Below, piece after piece: positions 1 through 11,167 of a stretch of DNA of 64,000 bases. Under the pieces are notes generated by a model, which did not search any database, was not told where the DNA came from, and saw only the letters and a program-made list of their open reading frames with translations. Numbering within the stretch: position 1 is the first letter of the stretch; each line of letters opens with the position of its first letter. The DNA comes from Chlorops oryzae (taxonomy: Eukaryota; Arthropoda; Insecta; Diptera; Chloropidae), in assembly GCA_020466095.1 (NCBI GenBank), contig CM035806.1, positions 168,848,871 to 168,912,870 on the forward strand, written 5' to 3'. A program made the translations under genes and the position numbers.

Positions 1-1606
1 ACAGACAACTATAAAAGTTCGCCATTAAGTATTTTTAATCCATTTTGTACAAAAAACTTTGACAGACGACAAAAGGTGAACTAAAAACAGTAAGACTAAG
101 CAGCCAGCTGTTTAATGTGTCAAAAAATGCCTATACTCGTATGTATTTGGAGCACTAATCATGGTCCGCCCATTCTGATTTATGCATCAATTTAAAGGGG
201 AAGAACTAAGCTTTATTTCAAAATTAAAAAATAAAATTAAAAACATTACGTCTCTCCTAGAAAATCAAGAAATAAAACTAAATTGCCAAATTTTTCTTAT
301 TTACCGTTATCGAAAAATTTTTTAAGTATTGTTTTCGAAAAGTTCAGAAAATTTTTTTTAAGAAACATTCGAAAAATTTTTGAAGCGAGGCGATTTTAGC
401 CCCATTGTAATTCAATGAAATATGTTCTTCGAAGCAAAAATCTAAACTTTGACACCCTGTATCTCGGCAGCCTGTGATTAAAAGTTACTCTTTTTTTGCA
501 CATTTAACGTACTCTTACATCTTAACAACTGTACCAAGTTTCATCCAAATCGGAGAGAAAAAATTTTTCCGGTGGTACACTTGACGTGTTTTGCCCCATA
601 TGAGAATTGACGTTAATAATTGACTAGTGTAAAAGGCTTCAATCGGTTCATTAGGGCTATAATTGGAAAATCCTCTAATTGGCCTATGTGGATCCATAGC
701 ATTTGACCGACAATTAAAGTCTTTATATATACATAATCAAAATATCAACAAACGTCAGTTGGTTTTGACATTTTCGAGTTATTTAGTCTACTTTTACATT
801 GGACGATTGTCGGCCAACAGCACTCACCGATTTTTGCGTATGTAGGCAAGGGAGGAGAGACGAAAGTGAAGCGGTCAAAATCGTTTGTACTAGCCATGTC
901 GTCGATTTCCATGCCGATTTTTGATAGTTGCCTTTCCCGCCGTTCGTAGAACGGAAAACAGTTTCAAAGAATTGTTCGAATAATTTTTTATGAAGTGTCT
1001 GAATCCATTCTAATTTAATTTATATATTTTAAACTGCGTCACAGCCACTTAATTTATTACTTACTTCCTTAATTCGCATAAATCCAATAAACGAATGTCA
1101 TAAGAAAAACACAACAAAGTATAAATCGGTTGCTTGCAAATCGTGTAGTGTAGAAGCGAACACCGACAGAAGACAATTTCAAAAGGGAATTTGAAAAAAT
1201 CGTTGTGAAAATCGCGTCGATAATCGTTCAATGTAGAAGCCGATTTATAAAACTGAAGTGGCCACTGTTGCCAGCTTTTGTTTTTTTTTTTTTTAGCGGG
1301 AAATCCCGCTAAACAAGGCCAAAATACATTAAAATTTAATATTAAGAAATTATTAAAACAAAAACTTGGTCCCATGAAGTCTCGTAAAAATTTCCCTGAC
1401 CACTTCTCTGGCCTAAAACTCCATTAAAGACCATAAATGTCTTTATAATTCCGCGGAGAGCCCGCTAAATTGGCATCAGTCAAAGTAGTGTTTTTCATTT
1501 CTTACAGAGCTGGAGAGAATCATTTAAAGAGAATCAACGAAATTGATTTAAAATATTTATAAAAGTATAATATGTATATATAGTATTTATATGTATTGTA
1601 TGTATG
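1..1606. other. gene-free AT-rich flank
   Basis: I see no gene here. The stretch is AT-rich with short stops in all frames. Around 420-580 it has wording typical of dispersed fly repeats (a phrase reading 'tttcatccaaatcgga' that recurs near 51105). A near-perfect 16-bp palindrome (arms AGCGGGA/TCCCGCT) lies at about 1295-1310, after a poly-T run. Nothing further can be supported. Confidence 0.6.
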
Positions 1607-1695
1607 TTGGAGTCCGACCGAAGCTTCGGCTCCGGCTTAAGCCAATGGCCGAATTTCGGCTTCGGCCAAAAATTTCACCTTCGGTCGGACTCTAA
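1607..1695. repeat. 89-bp inverted-repeat element (GAGTCCGACCGAAG ends)
   Basis: The two ends are inverted copies of about 17 bp containing GAGTCCGACCGAAG. The interior is made of repeated CTTCGGC/GGCCGAA words, so the whole piece can fold. It lies just downstream of the Adi1 stop codon (gene on the minus strand), so it may fall in or near that gene's 3' UTR. Size and structure fit a tiny foldback or MITE remnant; no target duplication could be defined. Confidence 0.6.
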
Positions 1696-1798
1696 TGTGT
1701 ATAATATGTATATAATTATGTGGACATCGAAAAAGCTTCCCAAGCTAACAATAATATATTATTATAATAATAACAATATTTGTTAATAATGGGCGGCA

Positions 1799-1951
1799 TT
1801 ATCCTGATTTTTGGGCTATCGGGAATCCCGAAGCTTGACGTTTTAAAAATTCCTTACGACAGTCCATTTCCTCAGATGGCCGATTGTAGGGTTGCCAAAA
1901 TGGCTCTCCGACGAAGTAACGTTTTGCTTTTACATAATTCTGAAAGTGATC

Positions 1952-1985
<34 letters not shown>

Positions 1986-2593
1986 GAAAATAAACATTTA
2001 AATCCATCGCATCATCGCAATGCTGCATTCCAATTTACTTACCTTGGTATCCAACGAAAAACGATGATATATCCCAGCAGGTATGATGATCAGGTCGCCC
2101 GCAACGATTTCAATACGAATCCAATTATCATCATCATCGCGTACATCAAAGTAGCCAGATCCTTCGAGCACTAGGCGAATCTCATCATCCGTATGCAAGT
2201 GTTCTTCAAAGAATAATATCAATTTATTATCATAGTCGGGCAAGCGGTCCCTCGATATGGTAACCTAGAAAATAGAAAAAAAAAAAAGATAAGAAGAGAG
2301 CGTTCCAAGGCTGCAGAGCTCCATATTACGTACCTCATCTTCATATGAATAATTTCGCTCAGAACGCAATTTAGACAAAAGATGATCTTCTTTATAATTG
2401 CTAACGTCGATCTATAACAACGAAATCATTTCTACGCATATCCGTTGCCATATCGCAATAATTAACTTACCTTGAAATGTTCCACACAAGTCTTCCTAAA
2501 GAGCTCCTCCAATGTAAGGAATTTTGGTGGATTCAAATGATGTTCCAATCGGTGATCGGCATCAGAACTATCTATATACCACGCTCGAACCAT
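1799..2593 (-). CDS. Adi1: acireductone dioxygenase (methionine salvage), 4 exons
   Basis: Exons on the minus strand are 2593-2471, 2411-2334, 2264-2043 and 1939-1799, all with GT-AG introns, giving 564 bp and a 187-aa protein plus TAA. This is the usual length for eukaryotic acireductone dioxygenase, a cupin enzyme that oxidises acireductone to the keto-acid precursor of methionine in the methylthioadenosine salvage pathway (the Fe form; the Ni form makes an off-pathway product). The start MVRAWYID matches the family N-terminus. The metal ligands are visible: His89 and His91 in EEHLHTDDE, Glu95, and His134 in IPAGIYHRF. The final exon carries the conserved [16 protein letters not shown] block. 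Intron 3 contains a 31-nt poly-U (plus-strand A tract 1954-1984) just upstream of its acceptor. No key residue is missing, so the gene looks functional. Divergent neighbour: aurB, 6 kb away. Confidence 0.95.
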
Positions 2594-3300
2594 TTCCTAT
2601 TGGAATTTTTTGGATTCTCTATTGCAATGAAATTTTTATACGTCAATCAATTAGCTTCGTCTGGTTGTTACTGAAAAGTAAAGGCTCTGTTACTCTTGAT
2701 TGAACGTAACTTTACTTAACTTATACATAGAAATCTGTTTCCATGGATTCTTATCTTAACCCTGTGGCCGGCCTTTTGGCGGGGTGAAAGAGAATCTCTA
2801 AAAAAAAAAACATGTGATTATTTAATTTTTTTTTTTTTTTTTTTCAAAAGAGTAATGCATTGTTGTTGAGAAATATGTATTTGCTATATATGACTATAGT
2901 ACATACTACCATACAATACAACAAGTGACACTTGGCTATGGCGGGAAAAAATCACCGAGACGGGTAAAGGGAGGTGGAAAAATTATATGGAACATGGACT
3001 TTCACCACACAGTTTGGACATTGAACAAAAGCAATACAGTTTAGACCCTGCAGAAAGTGGGACTAGTCCCCGGAGTAGACCAAAAGTCACTAGGACTCAT
3101 CCCTCATAATTTGCATATGCATGGGCTCAACTGACGCATTTAACATTGCGTTGACCTAGGAAAGTAACTAGTCACAGTTTTTTTTTTTCACATGTGGACT
3201 AGACCGGGGAGTATATACAATTGGATCGATTTTTGGTCAATTTTTATTTGTTTTGTCTTTTTTGGTTTTTAAACTTTTTTTTGCACTTATTTTTTAATTT

Positions 3301-3352
3301 TCTCGCCTCGGCCGATCCTCGGTAAGTCTGCGTTTTAGCCATTACGCTAAAC
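3301..3352 (-). other. tRNA-like fragment (box A plus tail)
   Basis: Read on the minus strand this has a box A-like TAGCGTAATGG and ends in TCGGCCGAGGCGAGAAAA. The same tail follows the tRNA-like module of the element at 51292-52437. It is a truncated relic, not a tRNA gene: the anticodon and T arms are not recognisable. Confidence 0.4.
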
Positions 3353-3353
3353 A

Positions 3354-3585
3354 ACATATATAACTATATATGTCACTCAGGAGCCGTTTCTATTTTGGCT
3401 TTTTTCACCACTGTCTTGGGTACCCACCACTGTCTTGGGTACCCACCAAAATGAGCATTTTTCACTTAAATACTCACCAAAAGTATTTCTCTCTCGCTCT
3501 TTTTTTGCCTGCCGAGTAACATCTCTTTCTAACTGGCGCGAAATGTCCCGCCCAAAATCTATGAGAGTGACATATATATTAATAT
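3354..3585 (+). mobile_element. MITE family A, copy 1 (two internal 19-bp units)
   Basis: The ends are inverted (ATATATGTCACTC at left, GAGTGACATATAT at right), with AT-rich flanks. The inner left part reads GGAGCCGTTTCTATTTTGGC and the inner right part ends in a GCCCAAAATCTATGAGAGTG block. Two copies of a 19-bp unit containing CTTGGGTACCCACCAC lie inside. It shares most of its length with 6483-6709 and 18270-18810. There is no coding capacity, so it would need a transposase supplied in trans. Confidence 0.8.
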
Positions 3586-3629
3586 AATGCTACTGATTTT
3601 TGTTGCCGTGTTTTGAAACGCGTGCATAG

Positions 3630-4898
3630 CAGTGTTGAAAAATGGAGATTTCAGTGCGTACACCTAAAATGATCCATAAATTGTACCTAAATATAGTAAA
3701 GTGTACCTAATATACCCAGCCGGAATTTTTTTTCATAAATAACAAATAATATACCCAGCCGGAATTTTTTTCATAAATGGCAAATTCATTAATGTTTTCA
3801 CCGAAGACATCAAGGGGGAAAATTTGAGTACTTCTCAAATCTGATGACATGGCCATTTAAGGGAGATGTTATTCATACCAATTCTAGTGGCAATGTCATC
3901 GAGATAAGGTGTTATTCACTCCCAAACGATGACATTGTCTTGAACTCACTAATCTATTCCGAATTCGATGATTCTCTACTTACTTCATTGTTTCAGAACA
4001 TTTGTTATTGTGTCTGACTCTATACCAGATAAGGTAGCAAAAGTGGAAGCTCAAAACAGTGTACAAAGTTGCGTAAACAGAGAACATTTTTGCTACACTG
4101 TTATTGGAAACTGTAAAGTATGTCCACATAAATGTATAAAACGAGGTCCTAATTAAAGCTAAAATGCCACTTTGTATTACGAGAACAACGCAGAACAACC
4201 GAAAGACTACTTGCAACTAAAAACGAAGTCACTCAATTACTAATTCTGTAAATAGTGCTTGAAAACTTTTTCAAGCAATGGTATGATGTCGCTCTGTTTA
4301 ATTTTTAAAACTTAGTCTATTCTATATATTAGAAATTATGAAAATTATTGCTATTAGATGCGTTTAAGAGCTCAGTATGCTACAGATATTGTCAATGATT
4401 TGGAGATACTATACCGCATTGCAAATCGACTTAAATGGGTTATTAAACGCATCGATTTTTCTTAAATTTACATATCAAGATGACTTTGATCTTGTCCACT
4501 ACTATTGCGCAGAAGACAAACCTGGCCATTGTAGTAAAGTGGTACCTCTGCTTCTATTCGCAACATTAGTAGAGAATGTATGAAATCTTCAAACATGCTA
4601 ACAACTAGTTGCAACTGGAGCATTATGCTACCTTATTTTGGGAACTGTTAATTTTTGTCTACACGTAGTCGAAATTGAGCAATTTCAGAACATAAGTTGA
4701 ACTTGCCTAGTTTAAAACACTGAAATAAATTTCTGCAAACACTACTCAGATAACCGCAGAATACCTTTCACCATTGTAATTCACTAACAAAATTTCTTCA
4801 TCTTGAAATTGTACCTAAAATGGACAAATTGTACCTAATTTACCTTTGATGTGAAATAGGGCCGAAAAAGGTACAATTACACCTACTTTTCCAACATC
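3630..4898 (+). mobile_element. hAT-like non-autonomous element, family C, copy 1
   Basis: It begins CAGTGTTGAAAAATGG and ends in the near-inverse CTTTTCCAACATC. The interior carries several GTACCTAA-type words near both ends and shorter sub-repeats about 'gatgacattg'. A related, inverted, left-truncated copy lies at 19743-20306. The CAGTGTTGG-type end suggests the hAT superfamily, but I could not find a convincing 8-bp target duplication. Reading frames inside are short and unrecognised. Confidence 0.6.
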
Positions 4899-5034
4899 AT
4901 GTAAGTCCGGAAATCGGCCGGTTAGAAGGTCAAATCATGTTTTCAGTAACTGCTCCCATACAAAATGTACTAAAAATATCAAGTCAGCTGATTAAATGAG
5001 TTAAGTTACGTTCAATCAAGAGTAACTGAGCCTT

Positions 5035-5764
5035 AACAATTAGGTATTGGTTCAATATTTGAATAACTTGAAGTTTAATACAGCTATCCCAATTAGGAGA
5101 GTGACAAAAGAATCATTTATGCCATGGGCATCATCCAGCTTCGCTAACTACAAGAACCGTGATACCACACAGTATGAAGATGGAGTTGGAGATTCTTTCA
5201 TTCATCATCATTCTCTTATTCGAAAACATATTTTTATTTTAATTATATCGGCATCTTGCCGCATTTGCATTTGCTTCTGCAACATCAACTAATATATTTG
5301 AGTAAATATTTGACAATTTGTTTGAGCGTCTATACATGCTCAAACGTGGTTGCAATCAAATTTATTTGAGCATGTATGGCTCGGCAATACATATATATCT
5401 ATAATTCACTGTGTCATGTTTGTCTAATCTAGTCGCAGACTTTCACAAATCCCCCTTATCACAGAAGAAGACTTAATGTTTTAATCTTGTATTTAATTAG
5501 ATACGATTTAAAGTGAGTAATTCAAAAATAGCTTTGATGGCGATAACGGAAATCGAGCCGCACATTTTTAAAGAGTGCATCACCTCGTAAACTTTTTGAA
5601 CCCTGGATGGCTACATACATTTTTAGTAAGCTTTGGCTACACTTCGTCGAATCGACGAATATTATTTTCAAAAAGCTTGCGAGGCAAAAACCTTTTTGAG
5701 CAAAAAAATATGCACTAACCGATTGTAGCGAAGTTATTAATTTGACAATTAGATAGATATATAA
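5035..5764. other. intergenic, nothing recognised
   Basis: AT-rich DNA with no supported gene. A short sequence with 'tttgagc' words repeats around 5300-5370. Nothing else stands out. Confidence 0.5.
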
Positions 5765-5886
5765 TAGTGGTATTCAAGCAACAGTGCAAATCGCAGTGTG
5801 CAATATTTGCACTTGTCAAATTGCGTACAAAAAAAGCAGTGCAAATATTGCACACCTCGATTTGCACTGTTGCTTGAATACCACTA
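5765..5886. repeat. 122-bp foldback hairpin (TAGTGGTATTC ends)
   Basis: The two arms of about 49 bp are inverse complements with only two differences, separated by a loop of about 24 bp. Both ends read TAGTGGTATTCAAGC. Such a near-perfect snapback fits a young MITE or foldback element, possibly with a TA target. Weakly related pieces (a GGTATTCA motif next to GTGCA words) occur around 13730 and 14565. Confidence 0.75.
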
Positions 5887-6482
5887 ATATGTATACTACT
5901 GGAATGTACCTATATGTCCCATCATAAAAAACTATATATCATCCAGATGTAACAGATCTTTGAGGTTATCTTTACTTATCACTATAGTAGAAATACTTCT
6001 CCGCCAAAAATTACCTATGTTTTTTTTTTTTTTAAATTAAAAATGCGCAATTAACACGTTGCTTCAATAGGTTCACATAAACAACTGATCGTAGAAATGA
6101 AAATGTCAAAGTAAACACAACGCGGATAACGGAAAATTGAAGATAATGCCATGCTGTACCGTTTGGGCTATAGTTGTAACATTTCAAAAGCAATTTGAAA
6201 AATTTGCGATTTTTTCAATTCGCCGCGAGACCATAGTGTCCCAGGAGGCTCGAATGGGTCAAGGCAATAAAATTTATGATCCATTCAATATACAGTGCCT
6301 CGGTATTGATATTGTCTAACACAGCTTTAAGAATAGGCAGGGACACGCAGTTATTATTATATATATGCGTTGCTAATATCAACCGAAAAAAGTCGAATTT
6401 TTGGTTTTTTGTTTTCTTAGAACTGTTATCTCATGAAGAAGTTCGGTTTACGCACATACGAGCTGATTTGTTTCTCCTGTAA
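5887..6482. other. intergenic, nothing recognised
   Basis: AT-rich, with a poly-T run near 6020. Short open frames at 6137-6482 show no recognisable domain. Confidence 0.5.
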
Positions 6483-6709
6483 CATATATTACCATATATG
6501 TCACTCTCATAGATTTTGGGCGGGACATTTCGCGCAAGTTAGAAAGAGATGTTACTCGGCAGGCAAAAAAAGAGCGAGAGAGATATATTTTTGGTGAGTA
6601 CCTAAGTGAAAAATGCTCATTTTGGTGGGTACCCAAGACCGTGGTGAAAAGAGCCAAAATAGAAACGGCTCCTGAGTGACATATATGTATAGTGATATAT
6701 GTCCTGTAT
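6483..6709 (-). mobile_element. MITE family A, copy 2 (one internal unit)
   Basis: Inverse copy of the element at 3354-3585. Its ends are GTCACTCTCATAGATTTTGG at left and CTCCTGAGTGACATATATG at right. It contains a single 19-bp unit (GGTGGGTACCCAAGACCGT on this strand). This one-unit state may be the ancestral form of the tandem array in copy 3. Confidence 0.8.
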
Positions 6710-7080
6710 GCAAAGCTATGGGCTGGGAGAATACAATTGGATTCTAAATGCTTATATACCCTACTTTTAAACATCAGTTTTATGATTTTCAGAAAAACGG
6801 AAATTAGCGAGATGCGCCGGAAATTTTTGTAATCACTCAAGTCCATTTTTCTTTTTTTCATTTTCATTGGAGCAATTTTGAATTGATCTCCAATTTGGGT
6901 TGTATGTGATTTGAGAGGAAAGCAGTGTTCATAGCAACAAGCAAGTTGCAGAGAGTGATGTCGGAGAGGGCCTTGATCATAAAATATGTGACACAACCCA
7001 AGCCTCCTGCCACTTTATTTGACTTATTCTTTAGTATTTCAGTGGTATCCTCATAGGAGAAGGCAAGGGAATGGTTCGAT
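6710..7080. other. intergenic, nothing recognised
   Basis: No gene is seen. The 182-codon minus-strand open frame that overlaps here runs through MITE copy 2 and is judged spurious. The last 8 bases (7073-7080) are the target duplication of the next MITE. Confidence 0.5.
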
Positions 7081-7312
7081 CATGATACAAGAAAACAAGA
7101 TAGCGCCACTTGAGAGAGGAAACGTCACAAACTCAAAATCGCGATTCGTTGTTGTTGTTTCCCATGTTAAATCGGCTTTTTACTTTTTTGAATAGCATGG
7201 GAAACAACAACAATTTCTCGCTCAGTGACGTCACAAACTCAATTTTCGGCTCTCAAAGAGAGCCTCAAAATAGCGGTACTGAAGTGGCGCTATCTTGTTT
7301 TCTTGTATCATG
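7081..7312 (+). mobile_element. MITE family B, copy 1, 8-bp target duplication
   Basis: A 232-bp element with perfect terminal inverted repeats of about 31 bp that begin CATGATACAAGAAAACAAG. It is flanked by an exact 8-bp duplication GGTTCGAT (7073-7080 and 7313-7320). The interior has an inverted pair around CATGGGAAACAACAAC and a CRE-like palindrome TGACGTCA. Other copies: 39158-39390, 62518-62751, and a decayed one at 15409-15634. An 8-bp duplication fits hAT or P-type transposases; the superfamily is not certain. Confidence 0.92.
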
Positions 7313-7519
7313 GGTTCGATGATAAACAAATTGGTTTATTTCAAAGGATGGGGTAGAATTTGGAACCTGCGCAAGTTCGTTGGCAAGAGACGCTAGAGTC
7401 AAGGAAAAGTTTCTTTGCCTCTTGCGGCTCTTGCCAAGGAAATGAATGTTTCGGAACATATTTCAGGTATGTCTGACTCTCGAGTATGATATAGTTCACA
7501 AATGGAGATCGCTCATAAC

Positions 7520-7932
7520 CAGTGCTCGGACTTCTACCACTTTAGTGGTTGATCTACCACTTTTTTTCACTTTCTACCACGCTAGGTCCAAATCTACTAC
7601 TTTTTTTTTTTTTTTTTACTTATTTATGCATTTGTTTTATTTATTTTATGATCATTTAGAATAGTTGAGAACATAAAAAATGTGGTTCAATGTTATGTAT
7701 TATTGAAAAATATGTTGGCAGCTTCCTATTGCCAAGAATGGCAGTATTAGCGCTTAACGACATCCTATAAATATTCACACATTTTTTTTATAATAAGAGA
7801 AAATATAAAAACAAATCAGTTTCCCAATTTTCTACATGATCAGATGTGATATATGTATTATATCACTATTTTTAATCTACCACTTTTTTATAAAAATCTA
7901 CCACCTTTAAACATTTTCAAGTCCGAGCACTG
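7520..7932 (+). mobile_element. hAT-like MITE (CAGTGCTCGGACTT ends)
   Basis: It starts CAGTGCTCGGACTT and ends with the exact inverse AAGTCCGAGCACTG. The interior is low-complexity, with a repeated TCTACCACTTTTTT motif near both ends. No clean 8-bp target duplication is visible, so the insertion may be old. Confidence 0.75.
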
Positions 7933-8589
7933 TTTAATGGCCGAGTTGAATATATTTCGAAGGAATTTCGACATAAGCAGCTGATTCCATCGGAAAATTA
8001 TGGAGAACGTGTATACTAAGTTTGAATATTAATATTATTAAGCTTCAAACAGCTGATATATTTCTATTCAAATTTACCGCCTTATGGTATCTGTCAATCT
8101 GACATTCTTTCGCCGAAATAAAAAATTTATTCAGCCCCAATTCCGCCAATGAATTTCTATGGCTTTGTGTACTAGGTTCTTATTACACTATTTACACGTT
8201 AAGACATTTTGATAATGAAAACAATTTTCGAAAGGGAAGAGGCGCAGGCGGAAGAGAGAAAAACGCTCCCATACCACAGCCCCGTTCGTCCCTAGCCCAC
8301 AAAAAGTGTGTTTTATTATCGAAATGTCTGAACGTATAAATGGCGTACATGTGAACGGCGATATGCGTGTAAACGGCCACATTTGAACCCGATATAACCA
8401 ACCAAAATCATCGATACTCATCACAATACAATCGATAAGTTTCCAGGCAGGCGCAGCAGGCATTGAAATTGAAAAGACGCCTTAACTGTCGTCAGACGCT
8501 TTTGAAAACGAAATTTGAATAACATTGAATATCGATCCTGTCGCATTGAGAAGAAAAACAAAGAGGAAATTAAAATAAAACCATAAAGA
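7933..8589. other. aurB upstream region
   Basis: Contains the presumed promoter and 5' UTR of aurB. Two ATCGATA-type words lie near 8408-8437, resembling the fly DRE (TATCGATA) that marks many proliferation genes. This is suggestive only. No TATA box is obvious. Confidence 0.4.
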
Positions 8590-9897
8590 ATGAACTCAAA
8601 AAAGACTCCTCGTGATGCAGATCTGCCAGCGTTAATTGAGAATGTACCAGAAAAATACAAAGAACCCATAAAAGAGATGTCTCTTAATATGATGTCGCAT
8701 GCCGCATACGGAAAGCCGTAAGTAAATTGCAATAATACGCATATTGACCTGACCAGATTGTGCTTTTTTAGGTACGATTGGTCGACGAATGACTTTGAGT
8801 TAGGTGCTCCACTGGGACGCGGTAAATTTGGTCGCGTTTATTTGGCGCGTGAAAAGAAAACCAAATTCATGATCGCAATGAAAATCATGTTCAAAGAAGA
8901 ACTACAGAATGGAAACGTACAACGCCAGGTGCTCAGGGAAGTCGAGATCCAGTCGCGTTTGAAGTAAGCATTTCGAATTCGATTCGGGGCTGTGTTTTCT
9001 TCTTTTTTGCTTTAAGCTTAAATTCCTTTTTCTTTTGTTTGTTATTTTGAAGGCATCCGAACATACTCCGTTTATATACGTTTTTCCATGACGAAAAACG
9101 TATTTACATTGCATTGGAAATCGCTTCCGAAGGTGAATTGTACAAACATTTGAAGCACTCGAAACATGGTCGTTTCGATGATACTCGTGCTGGAAAGTAT
9201 ACTTACCAAGTCGCTGATGCACTCAACTATTGTCATTTGAACAATGTTATTCATCGTGATTTAAAGCCAGAAAATATACTTTTAACTTCCACGGATGATG
9301 TGAAATTAGCTGATTTCGGTTGGTCTGCACACTCCATTTCCAATAAGTATGTTGGCTTTTGTTTATCTTTTTCAATTTCGAATTTAACTGATACGTCTTC
9401 TGTTGTTGTTGTTGTTGTTGTTCCTTCTTTCGCAGACGAAAGACTCTGTGTGGCACTTTGGATTATTTGCCACCCGAGATGGTTGATGGACGACCGTATG
9501 ATGATTCCGTTGATCAATGGTGTTTGGGAATACTTTGCTATGAGTTCCTAGTTGGACGAGCTCCGTTTGAGGCGAAAGATTCTGAAAGAACTTATGAGAA
9601 CATACGACGTTTAGACGTACACTATCCGAATTTTGTGTCAGCCGGTGCAAAGGATCTGATTTCCAAGGTAAAAACAAAAAACGAAATATAAATTCTTTTT
9701 TTTTTTTTTTTTTGGTATTTTCGGAACATAGTTAATTTGTTATATGCTCTTTTTATTAGCTTTTACGCAAACCCAGCAGTTCCCGAATCACTCTTATAGA
9801 TGTCATGACCCATCCATGGATTAAGGAGAATAAGGCCAAGCGAAATGAGTATTTGAAGGAAAAGGAAGCAGCAGCAGCAGCAGCGCGAGAAACTTAA
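8590..9897 (+). CDS. aurB: Aurora B serine/threonine kinase, 5 exons
   Basis: Exons 8590-8717, 8772-8963, 9053-9346, 9436-9667 and 9760-9897 join in frame (984 bp, 327 aa) with GT-AG introns of 54-92 nt. The protein is the catalytic subunit of the chromosomal passenger complex, which phosphorylates histone H3 and corrects kinetochore attachments. Seen in the sequence: a short N-tail with [14 protein letters not shown], typical of fly Aurora B and much shorter than the Aurora A tail; glycine loop GRGKFGRV (58-65); ATP-binding Lys80 and alpha-C Glu99; catalytic HRDLKPEN with Asp176; DFG Asp194; Aurora activation loop RKTLCGT with Thr208; and PPE at 217-219. An alanine run precedes the C-terminus. 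The ATG at 8590 is the first in frame and gives a length close to the Drosophila protein. An AATAAA lies 9 nt after the stop. Everything needed for activity is present. Confidence 0.96.
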
Positions 9898-9905
9898 CAT
9901 TGCAA

Positions 9906-9911
9906 AATAAA
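9906..9911 (+). terminator. aurB polyadenylation signal
   Basis: A canonical AATAAA lies 9 nt after the aurB stop codon, implying a very short 3' UTR. Confidence 0.6.
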
Positions 9912-10352
9912 GAACATTTTGAAAATTTCTTTTTGTTTCTAATCATAGTTTAAGAAAAAAAATGTATCGTTAAAGATGCAGCTAAAAATAATACACTAGA
10001 CTGCCGAAAATTTAAATGATTTGATTTTTTTTTTTTTTCCTACAAAATTAACTTTTCCTTCGAATTTTCAAAATGTTCCAAATCTAACAAATAGAAGGAT
10101 ATACCAGCGATTTATTTGCTAAGGCATATTCAATCGTTTTGAAACTCGAAAGCCATAAAATTTCGATTTCTATTGAAATCACATTGATTTCGAATTATTT
10201 TATTCGGATTGATTCGATTTCTATCTAGAGCATGCCTGTATGACTTAGAATTTTGAACACAAAATACTGATAATAAGTCTTGTCGATTTCAAATTTTGAT
10301 CAAAACAATTTTTTCTGCCTCGAAAATGGGACGAAAACTTAAATATTTTTAA
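9912..10352. other. intergenic between convergent genes
   Basis: AT-rich spacer downstream of aurB; no gene. The last four bases (10349-10352) are the TTAA target of the following MITE. Confidence 0.5.
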
Positions 10353-10880
10353 CCCTTTCGACCCCAATGTTGCATATAAGCAACATTCGAACGTCCTCCT
10401 TCTTTTTGCAGTTACGCCTATGTGATGCAGAAAAATTTTTTGATTTTAATAAAGTGCGGTCGACTAATTGTCTTAGAAAAGAATACGTTACAATTTTTCA
10501 AAGAAAATCCTTTTATTTCGAATTTGTTTGCCGTAGAGTGTGGACATGTCGAAAATAGTAAAAATTTTAAATTTTTTCAAAGGTAATGACTTTATAGTAA
10601 TTGGTTATTTTGTATAAAAATAATTTTGATTACTATTAATTTTTGCGGACTTGAAGCGCAAATATAGCAAAAAATGAGGAAAAAGAAAATTTTTGTAATT
10701 TTGTTGGTTGTTCAAAAAGTTATAGGCCTTTCTCTTTTTTGGAGATAATTTATTTCAGCACCAATATGATGGATCAAAACAACTCAAAGCTTCGCCTGGT
10801 TCAACAACTCACCATCACCTTTCGTTTTGAGTCGAAAATAATAGTATTAGACAGCAGGTTAAAATTCGGGGCTGAAAGGG
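10353..10880 (+). mobile_element. piggyBac-like MITE, copy 1
   Basis: A 528-bp element starting CCCTTTCGACCCC and ending GGGGCTGAAAGGG. It is bounded by TTAA at both ends (10349-10352 and 10881-10884), the signature target of piggyBac-type transposases. No protein is encoded. An inverted copy of the same length lies on the other side of Nup35. Confidence 0.88.
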
Positions 10881-10946
10881 TTAATTACTAATACTAATAG
10901 TTTATGCTGTGGTATGTTAACGATGTTTGAAATGCTGGAAATGACT

Positions 10947-10952
10947 TTTATT
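10947..10952 (-). terminator. probable Nup35 polyadenylation signal
   Basis: AATAAA on the minus strand, about 215 nt after the Nup35 stop codon and before the piggyBac-like MITE. Confidence 0.4.
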
Positions 10953-11167
10953 ATAACATATAAAAATAGATTTTTTTTTTTTAAATAAAATTTCTATGCG
11001 CTAGTTTAGCTAATGATATAGATTAAATGAAAAAGAAAGAAAGAAAGAAAAAAAAATAAAAATTCCTTGCTAAGAATGCAATCGAAGTCGATTCGTTCAG
11101 TCACATCGATTGTTGCAACTGTCGTTAGGATTGGATACCAAAATAAAATCTGCGACCATAAGTTACG

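Larger units (their letters stand above)
2681..5034. repeat. inverted arms bounding a 2.35-kb composite block
   Basis: A stretch of about 35 bp at 2681-2719 (contains TTACTCTTGATTGAACGTAA) recurs in inverse orientation at 5001-5034 with one or two differences. Between the arms sit a 230-bp MITE, a tRNA-like fragment and a 1.27-kb hAT-like element. The arms could be the terminal repeats of an older transposon into which the others jumped, or two unrelated solo copies. No open reading frame of significance lies inside. Stretch 2594-2680 is the short region upstream of the Adi1 start and may hold its promoter; I saw no clear TATA box. Confidence 0.5.

Noticed and set aside
6448..6996. 182-codon minus-strand frame
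   Set aside because: It runs straight through MITE A copy 2 and has no recognisable domain.
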